From assembly GCA_021442155.1 (NCBI GenBank), contig CM038221.1:45207648-45271647 (forward strand): a stretch of DNA of 64,000 nucleotides, read 5' to 3'. Every line of letters starts with the position of its first letter. The first letter of the stretch is position 1. The notes below the pieces were generated by a model that did no database searches, had not been told where the DNA came from, and saw only the letters and a list, made by a program, of their open reading frames with translations. The position numbers were made by a program, and so were the translations under genes. Source of the DNA: Cymbidium sinense (Eukaryota > Streptophyta > Magnoliopsida > Asparagales > Orchidaceae). This document shows positions 35,222 through 47,121 of the stretch, one piece after another.

Positions 35222-37330
35222 ATGTCACAAGTTGGAGATAGTTCAAACACCGTTAGTTCTCTAGAGCTATGACCAAGATGTAAAGTTCAACTAACAGAGA
35301 TGCTAGTGTTAGTGGTGAGAAACCACCAATTTCAAAAGAGAAAAGCTCCTGACCTAGATAAGTTTGGGAACACTTTGTGAGGTATACTAATGAAGAAGGA
35401 GAAAAATGAGTAAGTGTAATTATTGTGGAAATCATATGTGATCCAAAGATTAATGACACTTCAAACTTACGGGCACATCTTTCTTTCAGTCGAAGAATCC
35501 AATTAAAATGATCCAAATCAAACTAAACTTGCATTTCAATTTAGTGGTAGGGTGAGGAGCATTCTGGAAGTTTAAGGCTTGATTTGATTTGACCAAGAAA
35601 ATGTAAGGAAAGCTTTAGAATGATGGTTATTGCAGATGAATTACCTTTCAAGCATGTAGAAGGTTGGGGGTTTAAACATTTCATGTCTCAGTGTTGTCCA
35701 ATGTTTCAAATACCTTCACGGTGGACATTGACACGTGATTGCTTTAAATTTTATCGAAGAGAGCAATTTTAAAAAATCTTTTCAAAATCCGCCACGAGTT
35801 TGTCTTACAATACTTGGACATCAATTCAACGAATTAACTATATGTGTATCACATTTTATTGATGATGATTGGAAACTCAATAAAAGAGTTATAAACTTTT
35901 GTCCAACTATAGTCATAGGGAGAACTCGGGTCAACAAGTAGAGAAGTGTCTTGTAGATTGGGGATTGAAGCAATTTTACGGACGTTGATAATGCAAGTTC
36001 TAATAATGGCATCATCACCTACAAAAAAAATTTGGCAAAAGGGGAGGAAGTATTCTAGATGGCGCTTACATATGAGATGCATAGCTCACATTGTTAACTT
36101 AATCGTGCAAGATGGGAAAAGAGATATCTGAACTTTGTCATGTTCAAAGAGCAAAGATATATTCTCAATCGCAAGGTTACAAATTTAAAGAATGCATTGA
36201 AATTGAAAAAATTAAAACTAAAAGCATATTATGCTTAGATGTTCCTACAAGATGGAATTGACATTTTAATGTTGCGCAGTTGGAGAGAGCTTTTGAAAGG
36301 TATGAGGAGATTGATACTGCTTTAAATCCTAGAGAGGGATGATGATGAAAGTCATATTATAAATGGTGTTTTAAGTGATGAAGATTGGAATAATGTTAGA
36401 GGATTGCTCCCTTTCTTGGAAAAATTTTATGAATTTAAGAATTTACGGTTCTTTGTATGTTACATCAAATACTTTTTTTCATGAAATTGCAGAAGTTCTT
36501 TGTCTACTTCAAAGTTGGCAAATGGATAGTGATCAAAATGTGAGAAGTATGGCTTCCAAAATGATGACAAAATTTTCTAAATATTGCCATAGAAAAATGA
36601 ATTTGAATATATATCTTGTTGTTTTAGATCCCCGCTTTAAGCTTCGTATGTAGAGTTGTTATGGATATGTATGAAGGACGATGGCATTGCTCTACAACTT
36701 ATTAGGTCATCATGCTATGATATGTTTCATGATTACAAAATTAAAGTGCTTGGTGAAAGCCAAATTGGAAGTGGTTTGCATGAGAAACAAAATTTCTCAA
36801 GGGTAGGTTTTTTCAACCAAATCTTCCGGGACAAGATATTCAATGATAGAGAAATTCAAAAGATCTAATTTTGGGAAGGATGATGTAGACAATAAATCAT
36901 CTAGATAAATATTTGGTAAGAGTAAGTGATGACCGATCGCTTTGATATTTTAAATTGGTGGAAGGTTAATGCACCGAGATTTCCTATTCTCATATATGGC
37001 TCGTGATGTTTTATGTTCCAATCAACCTAATTTGTGTCGTATTCTTGATGCTTTTAGAAGTTCATTATCCAAAGATTGCACAAGCTCTAATATGTGCACA
37101 GCAAAATGGATAATCCAATAAATGTGGAAGAAAATATTAATGAAATTGACAAGTTTGATGAAGGTATTGTTAAATTTACAAATTACAAATTACGATTTTT
37201 TTTAATTAATGATTTATGTATGAATTATTAATGATTTATTTGTGATTTAGCAAACTTAACAAGTGAAACTCAAACATCTTGGCTTGGATTATGATGAAGA
37301 ATGCGAAACATTGCTAATGATCTCCTTCGC
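35222..37330 (+). pseudogene. hAT transposase pseudogene
   Basis: Transposase of the Ac/RICESLEEPER-like group, read across several frames. ATG at 35,222 (MSQVGDSSNTVSS), stop after 16 codons. The zinc-finger BED part is only faintly visible. Recognisable stretches in order: FDQENVRKAL (about 35,590), DELPFKHVEGWGFKHFMS with CCPMFQIPSRWT (about 35,630-35,740), TSIQRINYMC-like and DDWKLNKRVINFCP (about 35,820-35,910), HMRCIAHIVNLIVQDG (about 36,070-36,120), the TRWN-like site (about 36,245), TSNTFFHEIAEVL...KFSKYCH...LDPRFKL (about 36,465-36,650), and near the end DILNWWKVNAPRFPIL...ARDVL (about 36,940-37,010), the C-terminal dimerisation region. The catalytic domain would be RNase-H-like. At least six frameshifts or stops make it non-functional. 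Confidence 0.85.
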
Positions 37331-39184
37331 TTTATCTTATTTTTTTTTCTTACATCTCTTACATACGTTGGATTGTTTATTGTTTGGTTGTTAGTTTTGG
37401 TTTTTTTCTTACATTTCTTACATATCATGCGGTTGGTTTGATTGGTGTTGGATTGGCGATGATAGCAATGATGAAATGATCAATGTATCCGGTGACTTTT
37501 TTTTTGGTGTTATTGCCCTCTTAAGTCTTAAAGGCTTAGAGCTGGCGATTTCTCAAAAGTATTGATGCCCCGTATGTATATATGGTGATCATATTTTCAG
37601 ATATTACACTTGAATCTTGATAATAAAAGGATATTTTATAGGCGAGCTTAAAAAAATACAAATTACCTTCTTGTATTCCATTTTCTACATTATATTTGTT
37701 GAACTTTTTTGATTCAAGATTGTGTTTTGGTCCCATAAGATAAAGTGAAGAGATTGACAAATGTTTTCACTTGCAACTTGCAAGATGTAAAATCACGCAT
37801 TTTAATCGATTACTATTTACTAGTATAAAGTCCGTCTCATAAGCAAGGAATGAAAATATTGGTGTTATCCGCTTGTTCGTTGTTATCTTTTTTTAAGTCG
37901 GTGGATGGTGGTATATTTTGCATAGTCATGATTGTAAGTATGGTTTTAGTTTTGGAAATATATACTTTATGGTATATTGTAAGTATGGTTTTAGTTTTGG
38001 AAAATTATACTTTATGGTGCCTCTCTTGCCAACATTAGAACTTGGCGCGACCGGACCATGCATTTATTTTTTTTTGTTGTTAGTTCATGAGGTGTAGGGC
38101 ATCGATTATCAAAGCTTTTCATGTTCTACTTTGATTTCTTTGGAGTTAGCACCACCGCAGGGTTGGAGCTTATCAATAATGTTGATAATCTGAAACTTCG
38201 ATTACTAGTATAAAGTCTATCTCAAAAGCAAGGAAAGATTCTTTGTTATCCGCTCGTTGTTATCTTTTTTTTATTTGCATGATTCCGCAGCTCATGGACC
38301 GGACCGCTTTCTTGGTCCATCTTCTTCACCGGATGTACATAAAATTACGATTTCTTAATATATCTTGAACCGCTGATGCAAGCTTATCTTGAAGGAACAT
38401 TTGCACACAAAATTGCTAACTGGCGGTAAGCTCATAGATGAGCGCTTTAGAAACTCGTAAATTTTTTTCTTTTTTTTATGGATATTGGATAGGTCCTTTG
38501 GCATTCATGGTATCTTATTTTGGCACCTGCAAAATGGTATTTTAAATCAATCTTCAGAATCGTAAGTATTTCTCTCACGAAGATGTGCAAAAGAATAGTT
38601 AGGTTCATATTATATAATTCTTTGTAGAATGTCGATATCTTATTAATATGAATAATGTTTTTTTTCTAGATATGTTATTCTTGGAGATAGTTGTCAAATG
38701 TAGGGCATTTAATGAAGTTTGCTCTCTTCGCGAGGTCTTGGTCCTTGGAAAGTTGATAGCTTTCTATGACGATAATCACATTTCAATTGATGGGGACACG
38801 AGATTGCTTAATATACAATTGAATTATATTGTACTATTTTTCTCTTTCTTTGTTAATTGTGTATTTGTTTATAATTTTTATTTGTACATTACATTCATAA
38901 ATTGTATATTTGTATCAATATGGAAAACTATTTATATTGTACATTACTTTGTATCAATGTAATTTAGTAACTTTAGTTAATAAAATTTCTTTATTATTTG
39001 TTCAATTGTTTGTTAACTTTAATTTTTTTTTAATCCTCTCTATAATTCGGTTTAGAAAATCAACCAAACCTAACTCGGTTTATTTGGTTCTATTTTTATG
39101 TTACTGCCGGTTCGCAAAAGAGTTTTGGTTTATTGGAACAAAAACCAAACCGAATAAACCAAACCGACCGAATGCTCACCCCTA
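37331..39184 (+). other. 3' part of the hAT element
   Basis: AT-rich, with T runs and the subterminal 'aaccaaaccgaataaacc' words near the end. The open frames at 38,648-38,962 and 38,910-39,242 have no domain and the second crosses the transposon end, so they are not called. Confidence 0.5.
37934..38023 (+). repeat. 45-bp tandem duplication in the hAT 3' part
   Basis: The word 'gtaagtatggttttagtttt' starts at 37,934 and again at 37,979. A second, wider direct repeat ('ctagtataaagtc', 'gcaagga', 'gttatccgct') links about 37,816 and 38,206. Confidence 0.8.
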
Positions 39185-39234
39185 CTTCTTGGATCAATTT
39201 TCATCTCGATCGTACGAGTTGCCGGTGTTTGTAG

Positions 39235-40760
39235 ATGGGTGAGAATCTTTTGAAAGAGACACGTCCGACCCTTGTAACGGAGGCAGCGACGAGGGAACCT
39301 TCTAAAAATGGGAGGACCGAAGATTCGTGGGAGTCGTCGATCACGGGAGACACATTGATCGTGCTTCGGAAAAAATATTATTTTCCGAATGATTTGGTTC
39401 TTAAGTGTCCGAAGAAGTCTGATAGAGCCCAAACTCCGCCGCCGGGGTATTTCACCACTTACGAGATGAGTTTGGGCTCGGGATTGCGGTTTCCCCCATC
39501 CCCCGAGATGATCGCCATTTTGTCAAGATGCAGGTTTGCATTTCCCGCTGAAAGGTGGCAATGACGATCGGATGGGACTTATAGTCTTTTCGTGGATGCG
39601 TGATCGACTACCGACATTACACGGATGTGCAAGTTTACTTATGATGCACATGGTCGACACCGCAGAGTCGCTACTTGACCTCCTGACGGCGATCCTCCCA
39701 AGAGTTGGGCAAGCGATTCTTTTGTGAAGAATGACTGGTCTTCGAAATGGGGAAAGCCGAGATTTACCCATTCCCGTTGGTGATGAAGATATCTCATGGA
39801 CGCCGAAATTCCGTAATATGAAGATCTTCGATTTGAGATTCGATATCAATAGATTTATGGGAGGAATCTATTCGAGTGGGGCTTTCTATTCATCCCGAAG
39901 CTGTCTTATGCTATGCTGAGAAAGCCCAACAAAGAGGTTTCCATCTCCCAAGCTGCCCTCCGCTTCTTCCCAGAAGGACCCATCTCCACAGAGAAGAGGA
40001 AAAGGAGCTAAGAGGTGATGGTGATATCGATAACCAAAAGAGTCTGCCCTTCGAGTAGTCGCCCCAAGGATCTTCATTCCCGGACATTGTCAATCATTCC
40101 TCAGAAGTCGCCAAGACAAGAAAATCCTTTATGCTCATCATCTTTTATTTCCCATTTCCTGCTTAACGTAATTTTTCTTATTTCGATATCGAAGAAGCAA
40201 GAACTTGACTTCAAAATGAACATCAGGTCAATGACCGAATTCGAGTTCGTGGAAGGTCAAGTTTCTCCATGGTGAATATAAGTATGTGGAGAAAGTAAAA
40301 GAGATGTCCGTGTTGGAGAATCAACTTGATGAGTGCAGACCGAAGTTGGCACCTGCCACTTCTCTTCTTTTCGCCGTGAAGTTGAGGACTGGATGAATTA
40401 AGGAGGCTAGAACAGAGGTTGGTTGGCGCAAAGGATCCAAGATCTTTCTGAGAAGGTTTCGTGTCTGAGGCAAAGAACCGAGAGTTACGCTGGCCGTTTT
40501 CGTGAGAAAGAGGTCACTTTATCTCTGCAGGAAGCTGTGAGGAGCCTGGATCACAGCTCGACGCCTTCAAGAGTATCATACGATCACGCTTGAGGCCGAG
40601 ACCACGTGTATGATGTAGAGGTGAAGGCTTTGGAGCCAGGTGTGTTGATGAAGGCTTCATCCAAGGTGGACACGCTTGACGCAAGCTGAGGAGTCGGTGT
40701 CAGGTCCTTTCCTAGCTTCCCGAATTCTAGCGACGAGACGAGGATGACTCGATAGTTCTT
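39235..40760 (+). pseudogene. Extra ORF of family III (gypsy-type transposon domain), antisense to pol
   Basis: Begins at ATG 39,235 (MGENLLKE). Its first frame to 39,564 contains PPPGYFTTYEMSLGSGLRFP, which resembles the start of the plant 'putative gypsy type transposon' domain (Pfam PF04195 as I recall). After frameshifts it goes on with FSWMRDRLP-like sequence (about 39,590) and, near 40,420-40,560, an alpha-helical coiled-coil-like stretch (QRIQDLSEKVSCLRQRTESY, FREKEVTLSLQEAVR). It is convergent with the gag-pol frame, which ends near 41,468. Extra ORFs on the opposite strand are described for some Tat-group elements. The function of the protein is unknown. At least four frame breaks. 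Confidence 0.7.
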
Positions 40761-41467
40761 CATCATCTACCGATGAGACCATCAAGACTGTAGTTGTAGT
40801 TCCTTTATGTTGCAGGTGTTGTATATTATTTCGGTTGATTGTACTTGTATGTTCGCGAGAAATATTAACAATCCACAAAAAATTGTTTGTGAATATTGAG
40901 TTGTGTGTCAAAGTGTACTCGATGATAAAGATTAGAAGAGATCATCGGAATCCCTTTGGATAATTCGATCTAAAGATCATTACCGAGGCTACTTGATCAC
41001 AAACTTGAATATATTTATGAGGTTCTCGTAACCTCTCGATCTATCCTAGGTTGTGTATCTGAGCGCTTACTCGATGATGTTAACCTCGTTATGGAGAAAG
41101 TTGTAGGCGCCTATGAGGATTGCCAACTTATCCAAGGTTGTTTATCGAGGCGTTATCGGCGATGTTAACTCATATAGAAGATCGATCGAATTCCCCTGGG
41201 ATCGATCTTACTCGAATGAGATACAACAATAGTTACGATCTCTTGAGTCGTGTTTTAAAATGCAAGCATAAGCAAGAAAAAGTCACAATAAGTATGAGAA
41301 CTTTAACATAGATAGAAACATAAATCCAAACACCTTGATGCCAAGGTTGGACAATAAGTATGACAAACAGAGTATCGATAAATGTTTAATTCGATAACAA
41401 CAATTGCAATACAAACATACACGATGATAATGTTTTTCGCATTCACTAGAATAAAAAAGCTGATACA
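40761..41467. other. Convergent spacer between extra ORF and integrase end
   Basis: Carries two diverged tandem units with 'taggttgtgtatctgagcg...gatgttaac' near 41,047 and 'aaggttgtttatcgaggcg...gatgttaac' near 41,133. No gene. Both converging frames would terminate here. Confidence 0.5.
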
Positions 41468-42403
41468 TCACGGTACTTCCGAGGTTTGTAGCATTCCGTG
41501 CACGGGAGAGTCTTCCCATACTATCCTTAAGCTTGAACGCGTCTTGATTTTAGACACCACCACATACGGGCCTTCCCAAACTGGTGAGAGTTTGTTATGT
41601 TGTGGGCCTTTTCCTGCTGAGTCGAGACTTCTGAGGACGAGGTCCCCAACATATTGGTCGCGGGCTTTACCCTTCTTGAAACCTCGAGCAATCCTTTGTC
41701 GATGGGAAGCCATTCTGAGGCCGACATGTCGCGGTCTCTGCAGGAGATCCGATGGAATCTTTATCGCTGTCGGCATCAAAGTTATGGGTTCTAGGCGGGA
41801 CCGTCGACCGGAATAATACCGCCCAAACACGATTGTACCGCTTTCTCAAGAGGGTCCTCGAAAGGCGGTAAGCCCAAAGAACATTGGTTCTTCGCCCATT
41901 GCCCCGCGTGGTTCGCCGTCTTTATTTTTAGTATTGTCCATTGGTGACTTCCCGCCCATTTGCCCGTGGATGGGATATGTGGGATTAACCGGATATGCCG
42001 CGTAAAGATGTGAATGTCTTTCCGTGAACCGGCCCCATTATCGGTGATGATTTTGCCGAATGCAAACGACAAATAATATTTTTCCGCATAAATTGCTTGG
42101 CATTTGTTTGGTGATTTTGGCCGGTTCGCACCCACGCGGAAGTAATCAACGGCCAAGATTATGAATTTTCATTGCTCGTGGCAATGGAAAGGGTCCCATT
42201 ATATCGATCCCCATTGAGCAAAGGGCCACGCCTGAGATTCTACATTGTGATGGTGAGTGAGATTGAATGTAACCGACACTGTTACACTTCTTTACAAACT
42301 CCAATGCATCCTTCTTCATTGTAGGCCAAGAAAACCTTGCCTCATGATTTTGAGGAGAGGGCTTTTCCTCCCAAATGTTCACCACAAATTCAATGAACCT
42401 CAT
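41468..42403 (-). pseudogene. Integrase domain of family III pol
   Basis: Would insert element DNA into the host chromosome. Minus strand, three frame pieces. Zinc-binding side: FSWPTMKKDALEFVKKC (42,403-42,146 frame), but the second half of the HHCC finger is degraded. Core: MGIDIMGPFP (first Asp region), AVDYF and GKIITDNGAG (second Asp region, frame 42,156-41,791). The segment where the catalytic Glu normally lies reads STGKWAGSHQWTIL, so the Glu seems lost. C-terminal part: DLVLRSLDSAGKG then KLSPVWEGPYVVV (41,830-41,468 frame). Non-functional. Confidence 0.85.
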
Positions 42404-43480
42404 TGTATAGTTAGCCTCAAGGTGGTAGACACTTTAAGTAGGGCCCTAAGAAGGACCGCTTGTAGAGTTCATCACCGATTATGGTGAAGTTCGCTCTACG
42501 GAGACTGACAAGATCGGTGTCATGGCAAGGCCCCGCTTTGAAGAAAGGACATGATCGTCAATCCATGAAGATTCTTTTGGGTCCTCCAGATTGTATCACC
42601 CAAGGGCCTTGAATACCGGAAAGTGGATGTCCTCTATGTATTTTCTCTTGAAAAGATCTCCGCCGTCGTTGTGGCTAACTTGAGAGGGCATCCGCTGCGG
42701 TTCTCGCCTCCCTTAGAATATGAGTTATCTGGGTCTCGACTCGCAAGAAGTGACTTTGCCAAAAGATGATCGAAAGTCATGATGATGCATCGAAGTCTCC
42801 TTCAACGGAGGCCACAAGTCGTGAGTCCAGGTAGATGGCTAAGTTCGACCTCACTCAATGGAGAGCCTTAGTCCCGCTACTGGCCTCAGCCGACATTATT
42901 GGTGGGGAACTTTAGTCTCAGACTCTAAAGTTATTTTACTTGGGAGATAAGCAAAATTCCTCGCCCCGACCTTACCAAGCTCCATCAACATATAATGTCC
43001 ATTGATTTGTCATGGAGTGATGAATGATCTGCTCGTGGTGATGGGATGGTACATTCTACAACCAAGTCAGAGCACTTGTGACTTTATATCGACGGAAGAA
43101 AATGGATGTCAAACTCTCCAAGCTCGACCGACCACTTCATCAACCTTCATACATCGCTTTTGCGTAATAGTTCTTAATGGAAGATGAGTGTGTTGATGGT
43201 GTGGGCCCGAAAGTACGGCCGCAATTGTGCGTAATGCACTAGGCCAACGCCGCCTTATCTGCTAGTGGATAGGCCCTTCAGATCGAAAAGGATTTGCCGA
43301 CATAATAAATGGGTCATTGTAATGAATTCTCACAGACGACGGAGCTTACGCATGAGAAGAAACAAGAAGATAGATGTACGCCTTCTCCTTGATAGGCTTT
43401 GATAATAGAGGGGAAGCTAAATAGACTCAAGTTGCTCAAAAGCACCGACATTCATTCCACTGAATCCATTTCCTCGCACC
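42404..43480 (-). pseudogene. RNase H region of family III pol
   Basis: Coding traces on the minus strand between RT and integrase. Near 42,970-42,850 a GRGILLIS...SLRLKFPTNN stretch corresponds to the RNase H 'G-x-G-x-x-L ... L-x-F-x-x-x-N-N' region of gypsy elements. Heavily frameshifted. The open frames on the plus strand here (43,002-43,187, 42,257-42,487) are shadows. Confidence 0.6.
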
Positions 43481-44270
43481 CCTTAAGATTTTGAAGAATG
43501 GTAGATACTTATCTCCGAAGGCCAAGAATCGTGATAAAGCCGCAATCCTTCCAAATCAAACGCTGGACTTCCTTGATCGCTCTTGAGGTGACATGTCCTG
43601 AGTGCTTTTATCTTCTCGGGTTGGCCTCTATCCCGACCATGAAGCCAGGAATTTCCCGCAGAAACTCCAAAATAAATGCACTTGCTTGGGTTGAGCATCT
43701 TGTAGTGTCGAAGAATGTCAAAGCATTGCGGTCGAAATATCTTTGTGATATTTCCAAGCTCTTCACCGACATATCATCAACATACACCTCCATATTGTGC
43801 CTATAAGATCCTTGAAGATCTTATTCATAAAGCGTTGATATGTTGCTCCGCATTTTTAGTCGAATGGCATGACGATAGCGGTATAGTCCACTTATCTTTG
43901 GAAGGATGTTGCTTCCTCATCTGTTTGTTCATCATCGATTTGATTGTTGAATAGGCATCCATGAAGCTTCGACATCGATGTCACGATGTCGCATCAACTA
44001 GTTGGTCGAGGAAGGGGAAGCTATCTTTTGGGCATGCGATTAGGTGTGTAGTGATGCACATTCTCCGAGGAAGTTGGCCTTCTTGACTAACACTATAGCC
44101 AACCGGGTGGGGTAGTAGACTTCTCGAATGAACTTGACTTCCAGTTTGGTGATTTCTTGTTCTATGACTGCAATGTCGTTGAAGGTTCTTTTCTTATCAA
44201 ACTTGTAGGTTGAGTCAACTTTGAGGGGTAATGACCGTGCGAGAATATCGGATCGCTCGGGCAAAGATAT
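43481..44270 (-). pseudogene. Reverse transcriptase domain of family III pol
   Basis: Would copy element RNA into DNA. The 44,264-44,040 frame holds KFIREVYYPTRLAIVLVKKAN, the usual start of the gypsy RT palm. The 43,793-43,608 frame opens with MEVYVDDMSVKS, including the catalytic YVDD box at residues 4-7. It is followed by pieces matching the LNP-x-KC-x-FGV and GIEANP motifs (43,698-43,483 and the end of the previous frame). The pieces are out of frame with each other, so no full RT can be made. Confidence 0.9.
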
Positions 44271-45390
44271 CTTGATTTTCTTGAAAATCTCATTATTCGA
44301 TTTGATGTAGGCGACAACGATCCCACCTTCACCTTTGATGGATCAACTTACGAGATAGGAAGACAAATTACATCTTCAAGCTGGAGAAGCCCTTTGAGGC
44401 ATCCTCATCGTGGTCGAAGTTCTCGATGTTGAGGTTCTTGGCGTAAATGGTGGGCTTGCTTGATAACTTGTGCTATCTGATTCCCACACCACGCGATGTG
44501 GTGTGAGAATTTCATCTTGAGGTGAGACACGGATGTGCTTGAATATAGGCTGGAGGTCTCCCTCCCAAATTGCATTGTCACGTTCGGACTTGGATAAATT
44601 GTATCAAGTGGGTTGCGTGTCGAAATTCTCCAAGAGTTGGGGAAGGCGATTGTCCCTTCCACTATCTGGGTCGATTATCAAATCCATGGATTGGGCCGGC
44701 CGGGTTGAAGCTTCTCTCTTTCTATACCCATGCTGAGGAAAGTGGGTAAAAAAAGAACATCAAGAACTCCCATTGTCGATCAATATCCTTTTAATATTGA
44801 AGCATGGATCAGACCAGCGATGACAAGGGGATCTTGATGTGGGATCAGCCCTCTAGATCTAAATCATCAAAGGTGATAGAATGGTCAGCGAGACTTCTTG
44901 ACTCGGCTCTTGAAGGGCGGCAATGAATATTTGGCTAGATAACAGCGGCCCTCCACGCAATTGTTTCTATCTCTCCGGCAGCGGTTCCTCATTTGGTTGC
45001 CCCGCATTTCTTTGGGGCGGGTTGGTTTTGTATAAAATGGCCTAGATACCCACGGCGTATTAGTCTTTCAATCTCCTCCTTGATTGGTGGCACTCTTGAG
45101 GTGGTGCCCTGTTGCGGTGAAAGTGGCGAATTTCTCTTGATTTCCAATTCCAGGGCTTTAAAAAAGGTGACCACTTGGCGCTATCCTCTTCTGACGAATA
45201 TGAGGATGTTGGCGTGTTGAGGCCGTATATTTCCTCTCATTGAGTCATCAGGTATTTCTGAGGAGGTTTTGGGGAGGTTCTTTGCCTCTCTTCTTTTAGA
45301 TGATGTTTGAACATCACCTTTGGGAACCTTCTTCCTTCTTTGCTTGGTGGTTCAAGCATTGCCGATGAGCAGCTTCGTCGGAGATTTGTG
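44271..45390 (-). pseudogene. gag C-terminus and protease region of family III
   Basis: The 45,174-44,989 frame contains IKEEIERLIRRGYLGHFIQN, the sequence that usually follows the gag zinc knuckle in this group; the knuckle itself is not clear. The 44,662-44,405 frame ends in SHLKMKFSHHIAWCGNQIAQ, matching the segment between protease and RT. A clean protease active site (Asp-Ser/Thr-Gly) was not found. Confidence 0.65.
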
Positions 45391-45895
45391 CCTCTATTGG
45401 TGGACAGTGCATAGGAATGGGTCTCTCCGCATTAATGATGAATAGAGTATCTGGCGAGTCCTCAGAAACACGCCCCTCAAAGTTACGGATCTACTCACGG
45501 TATCAGCTTGGAGGAGAACCTCACGGAAGTATTCTTTGAGGACTCTCCATCGTTGGCGGATTAGGAGAGATGTGATGATTAATCTGATTCTCTTGTTGAG
45601 GAATTCTACAAAAAATGGCGAGCTCTCCAAATGATCGGAGGACGGACCCTTAGCGAATAGAACCAAATCTGAGCACGTCCTTTGAGAGTCGGGAATACGA
45701 CAAAGGCGAGTCATTTGCCGAATGTGCATGATCGTTCGAAAGTGATCGATATGCTCTGTCGGATCGGTTTGCCATCGTAAGGGTCCATCTTTGGGAAGCT
45801 TGAATCTCGAATTATTGCGAGATGATCTCGTGGCGGGGCGAGTTTTGGAAGAAGCGGCGGAGAATGGATCATTGATTGTTTGAGAACTCTTCACC
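45391..45895 (-). pseudogene. gag (capsid) domain of family III
   Basis: A 166-codon frame from 45,894 to 45,394. It contains RFKLPKDGP, TDPTEHIDHFRTIMHIRQMT and LKEYFREVLLQADTVS, all recognisable parts of the retrotransposon gag domain of plant gypsy elements, where it forms the particle shell. Spacing between these blocks is shorter than usual and the middle is scrambled, which fits several small deletions and compensating frameshifts. Confidence 0.85.
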
Positions 45896-46288
45896 GGTCG
45901 TCATGTTCATGTATGGCGTGGAGTTTCCGTCTGGTGAAACCATTCGTGTGGGGTGAGTAGAGCGGCGGTATCGAAGTTCGACATCTGGATGTGGTGCCAA
46001 GGGTTCTACTTGTTGATCCGGCATTCGGGTAATCATTCTCGGGAAGAAAATGGATTATATGCGGAACGTGGCTCTTCGGCGTGTTGGAGCGTTTTGCGGT
46101 CCTCTCGCGAGTCGAAGAATTTCGTTCAGGAATCCTCCATCCTTTGAGCGATCTTCAAGAGGGGCACGGACCCTCACACAGACAGTGCATTATGTAGAGT
46201 GTTGGAGACTTGGCGTCCTTGATCACGAGAATGAGGGCGTTGGGCGCAAACCCGTTTACCAACCATATTGGAGATATAGCAACCAAGC
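45896..46288 (-). other. Family III 5' leader and gag N-terminus
   Basis: Between the right LTR and the gag domain. Frames on both strands overlap without a recognisable domain. A candidate primer-binding sequence on the minus strand begins TGGTTGCTATATC at 46,285, close to the LTR end, but is not a standard one. Confidence 0.4.
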
Positions 46289-47116
46289 TATTGCGTCTTA
46301 GAAATTTTATTGGTAGATCACGAGATCTTAAATGGCCCAAAATTATCAACACAAGCGGGGATATGAACCAGGGGTTATCGTGGAAAACCCGTTAAGGGAA
46401 AAACCACAGGGCCTTGATCACGGAACTTTCACTATGTGTTCAAAGATCTGGTCCTTGCTTCTCGTTAGTTAGGAGAAGAAAGGTGTTTCTGAGTGGAAAC
46501 AATATTAGAGTGTAGAAAAAATACAATATCAGTCAACTCCCCAAAAGCGCAGAACCGATCTTCCGGGAGCAACCTCTGATCTTCGTGAGAAAGGAGCAAA
46601 CCGGTCTTTTCTAGTCCCCTGGCTTCCTCTCTCTTCTCGTGCACTACCTGGTGGCACCGTGTGGTGAGATCAGGGCGCCAAGGTCGACCGGTGGTTCTCG
46701 AGCTCGTCTTCAAATCGATTCCGTCCCTCTAAGGTGAGAATGAAGCTCTATTTATAGATTTTGGGAGTGGCGTCTTGTAAATTCGGAAAACTCCAACCAC
46801 TCCCATCTGGACGCCCAAGCATCCCCTCGACATGATGTATTTTTGATGATCCGGGTGCCTTAATGATGTCGAATTGGGTGATCTTGGATTGGGATTCGCC
46901 TTGACGAGCCGACCGACTATAAATGTCGCTTTGGTGACCATTTCGGATCGATCCATTTTCATGTTCGATAGCTTGATCCGAAGTCAGCTCATCGGCCATG
47001 CTTGATGTTGCTATGTTCGTCTCATCGAGCTTGACTATAAGTTTCAAATCGGTGATTGATCAAGCATTTCAAAATTCCTTGAGTACTGATCGATCATTAA
47101 TCTCGAGGATGTATCA
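46289..47116 (-). mobile_element. Family III 5' LTR (right, 828 bp)
   Basis: Direct repeat of the left LTR, ending in CA at 47,115-47,116 on the plus strand and followed at once by the AGACT duplication. The TATAAATA box is intact (46,749-46,756, minus strand). Confidence 0.85.
46749..46756 (-). promoter_or_regulatory. TATA box of the family III 5' LTR
   Basis: TATAAATA on the minus strand, the promoter that would drive gag-pol transcription. Confidence 0.65.
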
Positions 47117-47121
47117 AGACT
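47117..47121. repeat. Target-site duplication of family III, right copy (AGACT)
   Basis: Exact copy of 31,620-31,624, marking the right end of the insertion. Confidence 0.85.

Larger units (their letters stand above)
33428..39184 (+). mobile_element. hAT-superfamily DNA transposon (5.76 kb, defective)
   Basis: Ends are TAGGGGTGTGCATT and, inverted, TAGGGGTGAGCATT, followed inwards by CGGTTTGGTT-rich subterminal sequence on both sides. Flanking 8-mers are actcttgg (33,420-33,427) and cttcttgg (39,185-39,192), six of eight identical. Inside is a hAT transposase pseudogene in plus orientation. It lies in the leader of the family III extra ORF, so it is younger than family III. Confidence 0.85.
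31625..47116 (-). mobile_element. Family III Ty3/gypsy retrotransposon, complete but dead
   Basis: A 15.5-kb insertion (about 9.7 kb without the nested hAT element) with two direct LTRs, 31,625-32,478 and 46,289-47,116, and a perfect 5-bp duplication AGACT. On the minus strand it reads LTR (TGATACATCC...), gag, protease, RT, RNase H and integrase, then a long 3' part with an ORF on the opposite strand, then LTR. Integrase after RT makes it Ty3/gypsy. The antisense extra ORF and gag type suggest the Tat/Athila group (inference). All frames carry many small indels. Confidence 0.85.

Noticed and set aside
39523..39849. 108-codon minus-strand frame opposite the extra ORF
   Set aside because: Shadow of the plus-strand extra ORF; no domain of its own.
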